A DNA stretch of 13,165 bases from Desulfobacteraceae bacterium (lineage in GTDB: Bacteria; Desulfobacterota; Desulfobacteria; Desulfobacterales; Desulfobacteraceae): positions 1 to 13,165 of the forward strand of contig JAFLJU010000371.1 in assembly GCA_022712835.1 (NCBI GenBank). The letters run 5' to 3'. Position numbers and translations under genes: made by a program. Below are positions 7,029 to 13,165 of the stretch, piece after piece (position 1 is the first letter of the stretch; each line of letters starts with the position of its first letter). The notes under the pieces are model-generated. The model saw nothing but the letters and a program-made list of their open reading frames with translations, made no database searches and had not been told where the DNA came from.

Positions 7029-7658
7029 CTATTCGGTTTTCTTCAATATTTGATTGGTTACCAGTTCATAGAACAAATCATATAGTTGCTTGGAATCAAT
7101 ATTGGCAATATTAAATCTTTTTTCTTTGTTCGTATGAATGAAAATACCTTTGTTAATAGCAGAAAACATATGAATTATCATTTCAGGGTCGTAAGCCTTT
7201 AAAACATCACGTTCTACAGCATTATTGATGAATAATTTTATCTCTTTCATTATCGCTTCGTTCCAGATATTGATGCGGTTGGAAAGGTCGCTCGGGATTG
7301 TACCACCTGTTTGATCCGATTCCAATGTCCAGTAGAATCTCATCATTTTTTCGTTTTCCAAAGTAAATTCAAAAAGAGTTTGAAAAAGCTGTTTGAACGT
7401 ATCTTCTATAGACCCGTTCTGCTCGAAAACCTGAAATATTCTTTCATGGAGTTGTTTGAGGTAAGTTTCTATGATGTTGATAAAAAGGGACAGTTTGGAT
7501 GGGAAATAACTGTAAACCGTTTTTTTGGTTATCCCTGTTTTCTCAGCGATTTCATCCATAGTAATTTCACTGTACGGTTTATGTTCAAAAATCCCCTCTG
7601 CCGTTTGGATGATGAGAAGTTTTTTTAAGTTCTTTTTAAGTTCTTTTTTGGTTTGCAT
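7029..7658 (-). CDS. TetR/AcrR-family transcriptional regulator
   Basis: A 209-residue regulator with the TetR N-terminal DNA-binding domain. After a basic leader, the helix-turn-helix spans about residues 32-56 (ITMDEIAEKTGITKKTVYSY then FPSK), close to the family consensus. The rest is a variable all-helical ligand-binding and dimerisation domain, from which the inducer cannot be read. The length is typical. The ATG at 7658 is followed by a Lys-rich start; the ribosome site (GAGA about 11 bases upstream) is weak. It points the same way as the lyase cluster and is separated from it by about 465 bases containing the promoter/operator at 6675-6702. The likely role is therefore repression of the cluster until the substrate or its CoA/acid derivative appears. 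The gene ends in TAG, which matters when judging the in-frame TAG of the chemoreceptor. Confidence 0.88.
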   Translation of the reverse strand: MQTKKELKKNLKKLLIIQTAEGIFEHKPYSEITMDEIAEKTGITKKTVYSYFPSKLSLFINIIETYLKQLHERIFQVFEQNGSIEDTFKQLFQTLFEFTLENEKMMRFYWTLESDQTGGTIPSDLSNRINIWNEAIMKEIKLFINNAVERDVLKAYDPEMIIHMFSAINKGIFIHTNKEKRFNIANIDSKQLYDLFYELVTNQILKKTE

Positions 7659-8009
7659 CGGGTGATATCTCTATAATTTAATTGTTTTGGAGCAGACTGA
7701 TATTGTAAACTATTAATGGTTAACTGTATAATTCTTATTTGTTACTTATTGGAACAATACAAAAACAAAATGTATTCCCTGACACGAGCTCTTGCCAAAG
7801 AGTACGTAACTATACCGAGAGGCATAATAACTCTTATAGGTCAGATAAATATCAAATTTAGTAGGATGGGTAAATGCTTTTTGCCCAAAAAACTATAAAA
7901 AAAATTTCAAGCAATTGTAATATCCATCCAATCGGATAAGTGATTATACCCCGATATTGTAGACAACCCGTTAGCCTCTTTTTTTTTGATATGGAGTATT
8001 TCACAGACT
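7659..8009. other. intergenic stretch upstream of the tetR-type gene
   Basis: No supportable gene. It should contain the regulator's promoter on the minus strand, but I see no clear -35/-10 pair. An imperfect repeat GTAAAC...GTTAAC (about 7706-7724) lies some 50 bases upstream of the start and could be an autoregulatory site. A hairpin with near-complementary arms ACGAGCTCTT (7784-7793) and AAGAGTACGT (7798-7807) has no T-run and no assigned role. Confidence 0.4.
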
Positions 8010-8035
8010 AAAAAAGGATAGGAACTTCCTTTTTT
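8010..8035. terminator. bidirectional terminator-like hairpin
   Basis: AAAAAAGGA and TCCTTTTTT form perfect nine-base arms around an eight-base loop, with A/T tracts on both sides. It sits between the IS91 remnant and the tetR upstream region and could stop transcription from either direction. The low GC of the stem limits confidence. Confidence 0.4.
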
Positions 8036-8068
8036 TCGAGAAAGCTATAACAAAGAATAAAAAGATTA

Positions 8069-8890
8069 TCAAGAACCTGAAATATGTCCCCAGCCGACTG
8101 CCGGGATTTGGGAATCGGAAAAATCGTAAACCGAATCAGGAATAGAATTGAAAATGACCGGTTTCGGCGGATCATGGATACGGAGATCCCAAAGTCCAAG
8201 ATGGCCTATGATTTTTTCGATTATGTCAAGTTCTTCGATAAAGCTGATGATACGCATCTCGCCCTGGCACTTAGAACAGATCAGCGGGCCCACCTCATAG
8301 ATTTTCTGAATCAGGCGAGCCCAGCTCTGACGGAACTCTTTGAAAGACATCTCGTTCGGGATAACGGCAGGAATGGTGTCATATAGATCGGCCTTTTTTC
8401 TCATCCCCCGGGATTTGTTCGAATACCAGCCGCAATACCTCACCGTCGGTTCATACCGGCCGGGAATATGTGTCACCAACCTCATACTGAAAGATTTCTT
8501 CCAGGTCTTCCAGCATGAACCCCGGAGCCATATGAAAATCACCGTCTTTAAAAAAACAGCCGTCGGAAGCAATGGCATGCAGATGAGGGTTGAAGTTCAG
8601 AAAGTCTCCATAGGTCTGAACCGCGATACTGGCGCCTGGTACGGCATCATTATCAGCCACTCTTGACTGGAAATATCTTTTAATGACTTTCCAGGAACAG
8701 ATAGACAATTTTGCCAATAATTTCCTATCAAAGAGGAAATAGATCCGTAGCCGTTTGGGAATGCTGCCATATTATATAAAACGGGCCCACTGCCGGTGGG
8801 GCACATCCCTGAGCACATTGGAAAGCAGCCATTCCCCGTACTCAATAACCCTTTTCTGATGACAGGAGGGACAAAACTGCCTGCACTTTC
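8069..8890 (-). pseudogene. degenerate IS91-family (Y2-type) transposase
   Basis: The pieces match the IS91 rolling-circle transposase in order. The N-terminal zinc-binding part CPSCHQKRVIEYGEWLLSNV (about 8800-8870) is followed by an in-frame TAA at 8772-8774. IPKRLRIYFLFDRKLLAKLS and then GDFLNFNPHLHAIASDGCF (the HLH-type metal site) are in the same frame. After EDLEEIFQ the sequence jumps, with a frame change near 8485-8492, to LVTHIPGRYEPTVRYCGWYS, NKSRGMRKKA and CSKCQGEMRIISFIE. About a hundred residues usually lying between these parts, which in the family include the nucleophilic tyrosines, are absent. One nonsense codon, one deletion and one frameshift make this a dead element. Its IS ends are not recognisable. 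Family assignment is firm from motif order; the size of the deletion is from memory of full-length relatives. Confidence 0.85.
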
Positions 8891-8940
8891 AATAAAATGC
8901 CAACAAATATTCGTGACCGCATTCTTCTCATTAAATATAA

Positions 8941-11100
8941 CTAACCGAAATTATGTTTCATTGATTCATCAAGCACTTCTCTGAGTTTTGATGCCAGCTT
9001 TTGTCTTGAAAATGGTTTTTCTATGAACTGCGTCCCTTTGTCCAGAACCCCATGGTGAGCGATAACGTTGGCCGTATACCCGGACATAAAAAGGCATTTA
9101 ATAGCTGGAAATTTTTGTATCACATGCTTGGACAAATCTCGTCCGTTCATTTCAGGCATTACAACATCGGTCATCAGCAGATCAATCTTGTGAGAGCATG
9201 ATTTCATAAAGCTAATAACCTCTTTAGGATTAGATATTCCAATCACGGTATATCCCAATCGTTTGAGCATCGTTGCCGTCATTTCTATAATCGGCAATTC
9301 ATCTTCCACCAAAAGAATTGTTTCACTGCCGGTTTTTAATGATTTTTGTGACTCTGTTTTTTTAACCTCCAATTCTTTTTCGGTATTTCGTGGGAAGTAA
9401 ATCCTGAATGTAGTCCCTTTTTCAGGCTCACTGTAAACATTAATAAAACCGTTATTCTGTTTGACGATACCGTATACGGTTGCAAGCCCCAGGCCTGTTC
9501 CCTCGCCCACTCCTTTTGTTGTAAAAAACGGCTCAAAAAGCTGACCTATAGTTTCTTTTTCCATACCGCATCCGTCATCACTGACTGCCGTCATTACATA
9601 ATCTCCAGGTAGAAATCCTGTGTGTTCAGCACAATACGCTTTATTAAAGCTCACATTATTCGTTTCAATAGTAATTTTACCGACATCCTTTATGGCATCT
9701 CTCGCATTAACGGTTAGATTAGCCAAAATCTGGTCAACCTGGGAAGGATCAACTTTGACCGACCACAAGAGATTTTTCGGTGCCCAAACCAGGTTAATAT
9801 CCTCACCGATCAGTCGCATGAGCATTTTAAGCATTCCCTCTATTGTCCGGTTTAAATCGATAACTTGAGGAGAAATAGTCTGTTTACGGGCAAAAGCAAG
9901 TAATTGTCGGGTCAGATGACTGGACCGTATAGCAGCCTTATAAATTTGATTGAGTTTTGTAACCGAGGGATCTGCTGAATCCAAGTCGTCCAGTATCATC
10001 TCTGTATTACCAAGTATAATACTGAGCATATTATTAAAATCATGAGCAACACCACCGGCCAGACGTCCGATAGATTCCATTTTCTGAGCCTGGATAAACT
10101 GGCCCTGAAGTTTTCCATATTCTTTCTCAGATTGTTTTCGTTTACTAATATCATGATAATTAAGCAAAATGCCTTGAATGGATGGATTGTGGAGTAAATT
10201 TGTAGCTGTATATTCCATCCATTTATAACTACCGTCTTTGCACCTGTAGCGACTTTCCTGTGTTATCGCCTGGTCAGGATTTTCCATAAGGCTTTGAAAA
10301 GCCAGCTGCGCTTTCTCCAAATCATCTTGGTGAATATAGTTAAAGGTTTCTATTCCAATAACTTCTTCCGGCTTCCAGCCAAACCATTTCTCTATATTGG
10401 GACTTTTATAGCGGTTGATCCCTTTTTCATCGATAATCGCAATCACATCAGAGATATTCGCAATCATTGCGTGCTGCCTGGCTTCATTTTTTGATAGGTT
10501 CTTTTCAGACTGCTTTCTCTCTAATATCTCCTTAAACAGATTATCCTCACGATTTTTAATTGCACTAATCATTGTTTTAATACTCTGACCAAGATCATTT
10601 ATTTCCCTAAATGAGGGAGGGTTCCCTTCATATGACAATTCACCACTACTGATCAGCTTTGCATCATCTGCAATTTTGTTTAACGGCTTTAAAATCTGTT
10701 TCAGACTAATCAATGCCGCAACAATAGATATGAGTATGCCGATGGCCATTGCACTGCAAATAATCTTCATAAGCCTATGAATCGGCGCAAAAGCCTCTTT
10801 TATAGGCTGTGTCATTACTGCAACCCATCCAACGGGCGAAACAATCGAAATGCTCCCAATTTTATCTATCTGTTTGAAGCTGAAACGATAAGTTCCTTCT
10901 TGAGAATGAATTCCTTTCTGGATGGTAAGAAGATATCTGGCACTAAACCGTTCAGATACTAATTCACGGTCCGGGTGGGCAATCACAACCCCTTTATCAT
11001 CTGTTAAGATAGCATATCCTGAATCTCCAACTCTTACTTTATCTGTTATCCTGCTTAAGTCTGAAAGATCTATATTACCCATTACAGCACCCGAATCCAT
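8941..11100 (-). CDS. hybrid sensor histidine kinase, main part (dCache end, HAMP, PAS, HisKA, HATPase, REC)
   Basis: This 719-residue frame contains the distal part of a periplasmic dCache sensor (1-100, with GYAILTDDKGVVIAHPD), a membrane helix (about 109-132) and HAMP (133-185). A PAS domain with its PAC tail follows (about 210-325). HisKA has phospho-acceptor H353 in GGVAHDFNN. The HATPase domain has an N-box near N465, DDGCGM at 508-513 and GEGTGLGLA at 532-540. A C-terminal receiver has D600, phospho-acceptor D645, S673 and K695. It would autophosphorylate and pass phosphate to its own receiver, with a separate phosphotransfer or output protein elsewhere. The ATG at 11100 is not a natural start: upstream codons stay open for 19 triplets to a TGA, and the missing dCache half and first membrane helix are encoded beyond it in the same frame. 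Together they make an 882-codon gene. The gene ends in TAG. No partner regulator is adjacent. Confidence 0.9.
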   Translation of the reverse strand: MDSGAVMGNIDLSDLSRITDKVRVGDSGYAILTDDKGVVIAHPDRELVSERFSARYLLTIQKGIHSQEGTYRFSFKQIDKIGSISIVSPVGWVAVMTQPIKEAFAPIHRLMKIICSAMAIGILISIVAALISLKQILKPLNKIADDAKLISSGELSYEGNPPSFREINDLGQSIKTMISAIKNREDNLFKEILERKQSEKNLSKNEARQHAMIANISDVIAIIDEKGINRYKSPNIEKWFGWKPEEVIGIETFNYIHQDDLEKAQLAFQSLMENPDQAITQESRYRCKDGSYKWMEYTATNLLHNPSIQGILLNYHDISKRKQSEKEYGKLQGQFIQAQKMESIGRLAGGVAHDFNNMLSIILGNTEMILDDLDSADPSVTKLNQIYKAAIRSSHLTRQLLAFARKQTISPQVIDLNRTIEGMLKMLMRLIGEDINLVWAPKNLLWSVKVDPSQVDQILANLTVNARDAIKDVGKITIETNNVSFNKAYCAEHTGFLPGDYVMTAVSDDGCGMEKETIGQLFEPFFTTKGVGEGTGLGLATVYGIVKQNNGFINVYSEPEKGTTFRIYFPRNTEKELEVKKTESQKSLKTGSETILLVEDELPIIEMTATMLKRLGYTVIGISNPKEVISFMKSCSHKIDLLMTDVVMPEMNGRDLSKHVIQKFPAIKCLFMSGYTANVIAHHGVLDKGTQFIEKPFSRQKLASKLREVLDESMKHNFG

Positions 11101-11157
11101 TGGAACATAAAGCGTTAATGAAACCCGTCCGGTCTGGGGCGAAACAAAGGTATTAGA

Positions 11158-11160
11158 TCA
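11158..11160 (-). other. in-frame TGA interrupting the hybrid kinase
   Basis: The reading is AGA AAA TTT TCC TGA TCT AAT ACC TTT and stays open into the main kinase frame. Related dCache domains usually have an aromatic residue, commonly Trp, before the S-(D/N)-x-(F/Y)-(I/V)-S-P-x-T-G stretch, so TGG to TGA is the simplest origin. I see only a weak four-base-pair hairpin (GCCC/GGGT) in the following 40 bases, not a clear selenocysteine insertion element. Confidence 0.8.
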
Positions 11161-11589
11161 GGAAAATTTTCTTTGGTTTATGGTTTTTTGAAAATATTTC
11201 TTATGGGAAAAATCCACTCCTAACATATTTTCGTCGAAAGGTGCCATATACTGGACAATACCATTATGGTCAAGTATTTTAATAACGTCAAAAATTTTAT
11301 AATTTTTGATCAAACTTGAAAGGTAACTATTGATATTTTCTTCAGGAATCTGTTTCTCTTTATGGATAACATCGTTCAAATGATAAAGCAGAGTCATGGG
11401 CTCATTTAAAAATTGTTCTACATAATCGGCGAGACGTTTTGAAAGCAGTTCATTCTTCTGAATTACTTCGTTTTTCATTTTTGTATTTAAATTTTTAAAT
11501 GTCACTATGGCAACCGTCAGAATCGGAAAAACTGCGACAAAAATAAAATAGATTGTCAGACGTTTTTTTAAACTGGGAGAAGAGTTCAA
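11158..11589 (-). CDS. hybrid sensor histidine kinase, N-terminal part (TM1 and first half of dCache), ends at in-frame TGA
   Basis: A 143-residue frame with a basic start, a membrane helix at about 12-30 (LTIYFIFVAVFPILTVAIVT) and the long first helix plus membrane-distal half of a dCache ligand-binding domain (FDVIKILDHNGIVQYMAPFD). The start is a TTG at 11589, supported by AGGA seven bases upstream; there is no ATG alternative at this position. It begins 15 bases after the stop of the ligand-binding protein remnant, so the two genes formed an operon in which a binding protein probably reported to the kinase. Translated alone it would be a membrane-anchored half-sensor without output. Confidence 0.83.
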   Translation of the reverse strand: MNSSPSLKKRLTIYFIFVAVFPILTVAIVTFKNLNTKMKNEVIQKNELLSKRLADYVEQFLNEPMTLLYHLNDVIHKEKQIPEENINSYLSSLIKNYKIFDVIKILDHNGIVQYMAPFDENMLGVDFSHKKYFQKTINQRKFS

Positions 11590-11604
11590 ATAGTATTCCT
11601 GTTG

Positions 11605-11739
11605 TTATAACGATAATTTTTTAATTGCTTTGATTGTTTTTATCTTGCCGTTTTGTATCACTCTGTGGTAGATAGAACATTCAGAATCACCATACTGATT
11701 AATAGTTATCTTACCGTCAATGCCTTTAAAATTTCTCGA
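11605..11739 (-). pseudogene. C-terminal stub of a periplasmic substrate-binding protein truncated by an insertion sequence
   Basis: About 44 codons read NFKGIDGKITINQYGDSE (the first from near 11733) and continue through CSIYHRVIQNGKIKTIKAIK to a TAA at 11605-11607. The pattern G-x-x-G-K-(I/F)-x-(I/F)-x-x-x-G-D...V-(I/K)-x-N-G-K matches the C-terminal end of Leu/Ile/Val-type (Peripla_BP_6) binding proteins. Upstream of about 11740 the match stops and insertion sequence DNA begins. The original protein would have bound an amino acid or similar small ligand in the periplasm, next to the kinase sensor. The family call rests on a short segment. Confidence 0.6.
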
Positions 11740-11754
11740 CCTGTGCGGGTGGGG

Positions 11755-13083
11755 TCAAGCAGCCAGCTTGAAATTTAAGCTCTTAGTTTCAAACCATTGT
11801 TCGTTTTCTTTATTTCTTTTTATAGCTGTGATGGTTGCCAAACTCGCAGAGCCCGCTTTTGACCAACTCATTCCATTATGCTTTTGACGGCTTGAGACGA
11901 CAAGATCGTTCATCTTTTCACCGATAGCACTGGAGTTGCATAACCCCAGCTCTTTCCTTACTGCATAGCAAGGAAGGTATGGTTTATTCCTTCTCAAGTA
12001 TTTGACTAGTTTTTCTATCGTCTCTACTTGTTTTATGTATTTCTTGTCAATTCCCTCCAGATGAATTACAGCTTCATCAACGAGTCCATGCCACAATAAT
12101 GGTTTAAGTGTTTCAAGAATCTCGTTTCGGATGAATCGGCCTTTCAGTGCCAGGCTCAATTGTTCTTTGCATTTCTTTTCCAAATGATACCAATCAAGAA
12201 TAATCCCGATATTCTTATACCAGCTAAACCACTTGAGGATTGAATTATTTAATGCTTTATGACCGTCGGTGAAAAATTGAATCCGATGGCCTGTCAAGCC
12301 ATTATGAAAAAGAAATGCCGTTAAAAATCTCAAAACATTCTTTGTGCCAAGACCATTCAGCACATATTTGCCCAAATCGATTTTAGAAATATGGGCAACT
12401 GTGTTGTGGATATATTTTCGTTTTCCACGTTCTGGTTTTATACCCCCGGGCCTAAATTCTTCTTGTCTCTTTACATTAACATCATCAATCGAAATTTGGA
12501 CACTACACTCTGGATTTTCATATGGAACAGGATTATTCAAGAGGTCTACAGTGCCGATAGCTTTGTCCTGGCAACATTTTTCGATTGCGGACATTACCTT
12601 CTGCTTGGGGATTTCTATTGGATGTCCATTATTATATTCAGGTTTTATATCCTGACATATTCCATCTTCTGAGAAACCATTTTCCGTGAGAATACAACGT
12701 GCTCTTTCATCAATATATCTCAGGGCCTCTTGCCCTTCTTTCTCGGTACAGTCATGAAGTGTCCGGGAAGGGGTGCCTCCGTGCTTTTGGTGCCGAATTC
12801 GATTAATCAATTGTGCCGTTTTCTGATAAGATTGCTCAGTATCCCCATAAATCAGGGCGATATCTTTAAATCCTATCGTTTTATAAATTTCGACCCCTCT
12901 CAAACTGCTAAACCAATCCCGTGCTGTGTTGTATTGACTCCGGCTTTCATGAAAAATACTATGGGTCGTAAAATTGAACCGCCCAATTTCACCGTCAACC
13001 TTATATGGATGGGAATTCGCTATGATTTCAACCCCTTTTACAGCTTCTCCTTCGGCTTTTTTTTTGAAATCTGGCTTAAATGA
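11755..13083 (-). CDS. DDE-type transposase, main (catalytic) frame, reached by -1 frameshift
   Basis: This frame is open from just after a TAA at 13084-13086 to a TGA at 11755-11757. It contains the catalytic core: Asp in SIDDVNVKRQ, Asp in FFTDGHKALNN, DWYHLEKK, and the late Glu region IGEKMND followed by SRQKHNGMSW. These resemble the ISKra4/ISLre2/MULE-like transposases (DDE nuclease with a C-terminal NGM-W signature). Counting from the TTG at 12903 the residues are D140/D141, D213, D237 and E329. Upstream of that TTG the frame continues with protein-like sequence (GVEIIANSHPYKVDGEIG) but has no ATG, GTG or TTG start. The natural product is therefore likely a fusion made by frameshifting from the frame at 13038-13163. 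The catalytic residues look intact, so the element may be active. Family assignment is moderate, DDE transposase is firm. Confidence 0.8.
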   Translation of the reverse strand, partial: SFKPDFKKKAEGEAVKGVEIIANSHPYKVDGEIGRFNFTTHSIFHESRSQYNTARDWFSSLRGVEIYKTIGFKDIALIYGDTEQSYQKTAQLINRIRHQKHGGTPSRTLHDCTEKEGQEALRYIDERARCILTENGFSEDGICQDIKPEYNNGHPIEIPKQKVMSAIEKCCQDKAIGTVDLLNNPVPYENPECSVQISIDDVNVKRQEEFRPGGIKPERGKRKYIHNTVAHISKIDLGKYVLNGLGTKNVLRFLTAFLFHNGLTGHRIQFFTDGHKALNNSILKWFSWYKNIGIILDWYHLEKKCKEQLSLALKGRFIRNEILETLKPLLWHGLVDEAVIHLEGIDKKYIKQVETIEKLVKYLRRNKPYLPCYAVRKELGLCNSSAIGEKMNDLVVSSRQKHNGMSWSKAGSASLATITAIKRNKENEQWFETKSLNFKLAA

Positions 13084-13163
13084 TTAGATACCGCTTCTCG
13101 TATTGTAGGGTAAGCTGTTTGCAATACAGATTTTTCACACATATCAATGCTGGTTGCATCTCG
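13038..13163 (-). CDS. N-terminal transposase frame, cut by the window edge
   Basis: The frame is open from the edge (RDATSIDMCEKSVLQTAYPT) through AVSNHLSQISKKKPKEKL to a TAA at 13038-13040. It overlaps the main transposase frame and ends just past the A9 run. It is the N-terminal part of the same transposase: switching by -1 at the A run joins it to the main frame as SQISKKKAEGEAVKGVEII. Unshifted translation would give a short protein that may act as a regulator, as OrfA does in other insertion sequences (inference by analogy). Confidence 0.65.
   Translation of the reverse strand, partial: RDATSIDMCEKSVLQTAYPTIREAVSNHLSQISKKKPKEKL
13056..13062 (-). promoter_or_regulatory. A_AAA_AAG slippery heptamer for programmed -1 frameshifting
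   Basis: Within a run of nine A, the N-terminal frame reads TCA AAA AAA AAG, placing A_AAA_AAG in exactly the phase used for -1 slippage in bacterial insertion sequences and dnaX. After slippage the next codon is GCC, which is the main transposase frame. GGAGAAG begins a few bases downstream and could be a stimulator or a restart site. Confidence 0.65.
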
Positions 13164-13165
13164 CT

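Larger units (their letters stand above)
11740..13165 (-). mobile_element. insertion sequence with a two-frame DDE transposase (ISKra4/ISLre2-like), 5' end outside the window
   Basis: The element carries the transposase frames described separately. Its downstream end lies close to 11740-11757, because the substrate-binding protein homology resumes there (the transposase stop is at 11755). A GC-rich segment CCTGTGCGGGTGGGGTCAAG (11740-11759) breaks the local AT-rich composition and is the likely terminal inverted repeat. The other end, its partner repeat and any target duplication are beyond the right edge, so the exact border is not proven. Confidence 0.7.

Noticed and set aside
7784..7807. 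Hairpin with ten-base near-complementary arms considered as a terminator
   Set aside because: No T-run follows on either strand and no gene end is adjacent, so I list it only as an unassigned hairpin.
7716..7898. A 60-codon plus-strand open frame in the AT-rich gap
   Set aside because: No ribosome site, no recognisable motif, and stop codons are rare enough here by chance for this length.
11100..11160. Selenocysteine insertion element after the in-frame TGA
   Set aside because: The only hairpin found has about four base pairs, is not placed convincingly, and the expected residue is probably Trp, so I do not annotate Sec.
1..13165. CRISPR array, tRNA, rRNA or riboswitch
   Set aside because: No regularly spaced repeats, no cloverleaf-like segment and no known riboswitch core were found on reading both strands by eye; weak candidates could be missed without a covariance search.

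Overview
The window looks like a stretch of chromosome from a Desulfobacteraceae-type (Desulfobacterota) sulfate reducer or close relative. This is an inference from gene character (formate dehydrogenase tail, dCache-HAMP-PAS hybrid kinase, chemoreceptor, IS91-type remnant, moderate to low GC); no marker gene fixes the lineage. Almost every recognisable gene is on the minus strand, so the window reads right to left.

The healthy core is about 2447-7658. A TetR-family regulator (7029-7658) stands upstream of a catabolic cluster: a PrpB/dimethylmalate-lyase-type C-C lyase (5700-6563), the large (4392-5645) and small (3866-4357) subunits of an aconitase-superfamily (LeuCD-type) hydro-lyase, and an atypical Nramp-fold transporter (2447-3724). 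The hydro-lyase plus lyase pairing fits rehydration or isomerisation of a methyl-branched di- or tricarboxylate followed by cleavage to pyruvate or another oxo acid plus a carboxylate. Dimethylmalate dehydratase/lyase (DmdAB plus Dml, known from nicotinate fermentation) is the closest precedent I know. Upstream of the lyase gene lies a TTGACA / GATAGT promoter whose 16-bp spacer is exactly an inverted repeat, a likely operator for the TetR protein.

The flanks are decaying. On the left (291-2021) a methyl-accepting chemotaxis protein is split by one in-frame TAG. Beside it is a formate dehydrogenase alpha-subunit tail with a large internal deletion and a frameshift, but with its terminator intact (2108-2438). 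On the right (8069-8890) is a dead IS91-family transposase. A hybrid histidine kinase (8941-11589) is then split by one in-frame TGA. Upstream of it is the C-terminal stub of a periplasmic ligand-binding protein (11605-11739), truncated by an insertion sequence (about 11740 to the right edge). That element's transposase lies in two frames joined at a canonical A_AAA_AAG -1 slippery site.

The two broken sensory genes read through in frame after a single stop codon, which raises the question of recoding (Pyl for TAG, Sec for TGA). However, TAG ends two apparently normal genes here (TetR and the kinase), and the dead IS91 remnant carries an in-frame TAA, so simple mutational decay is the more economical reading.
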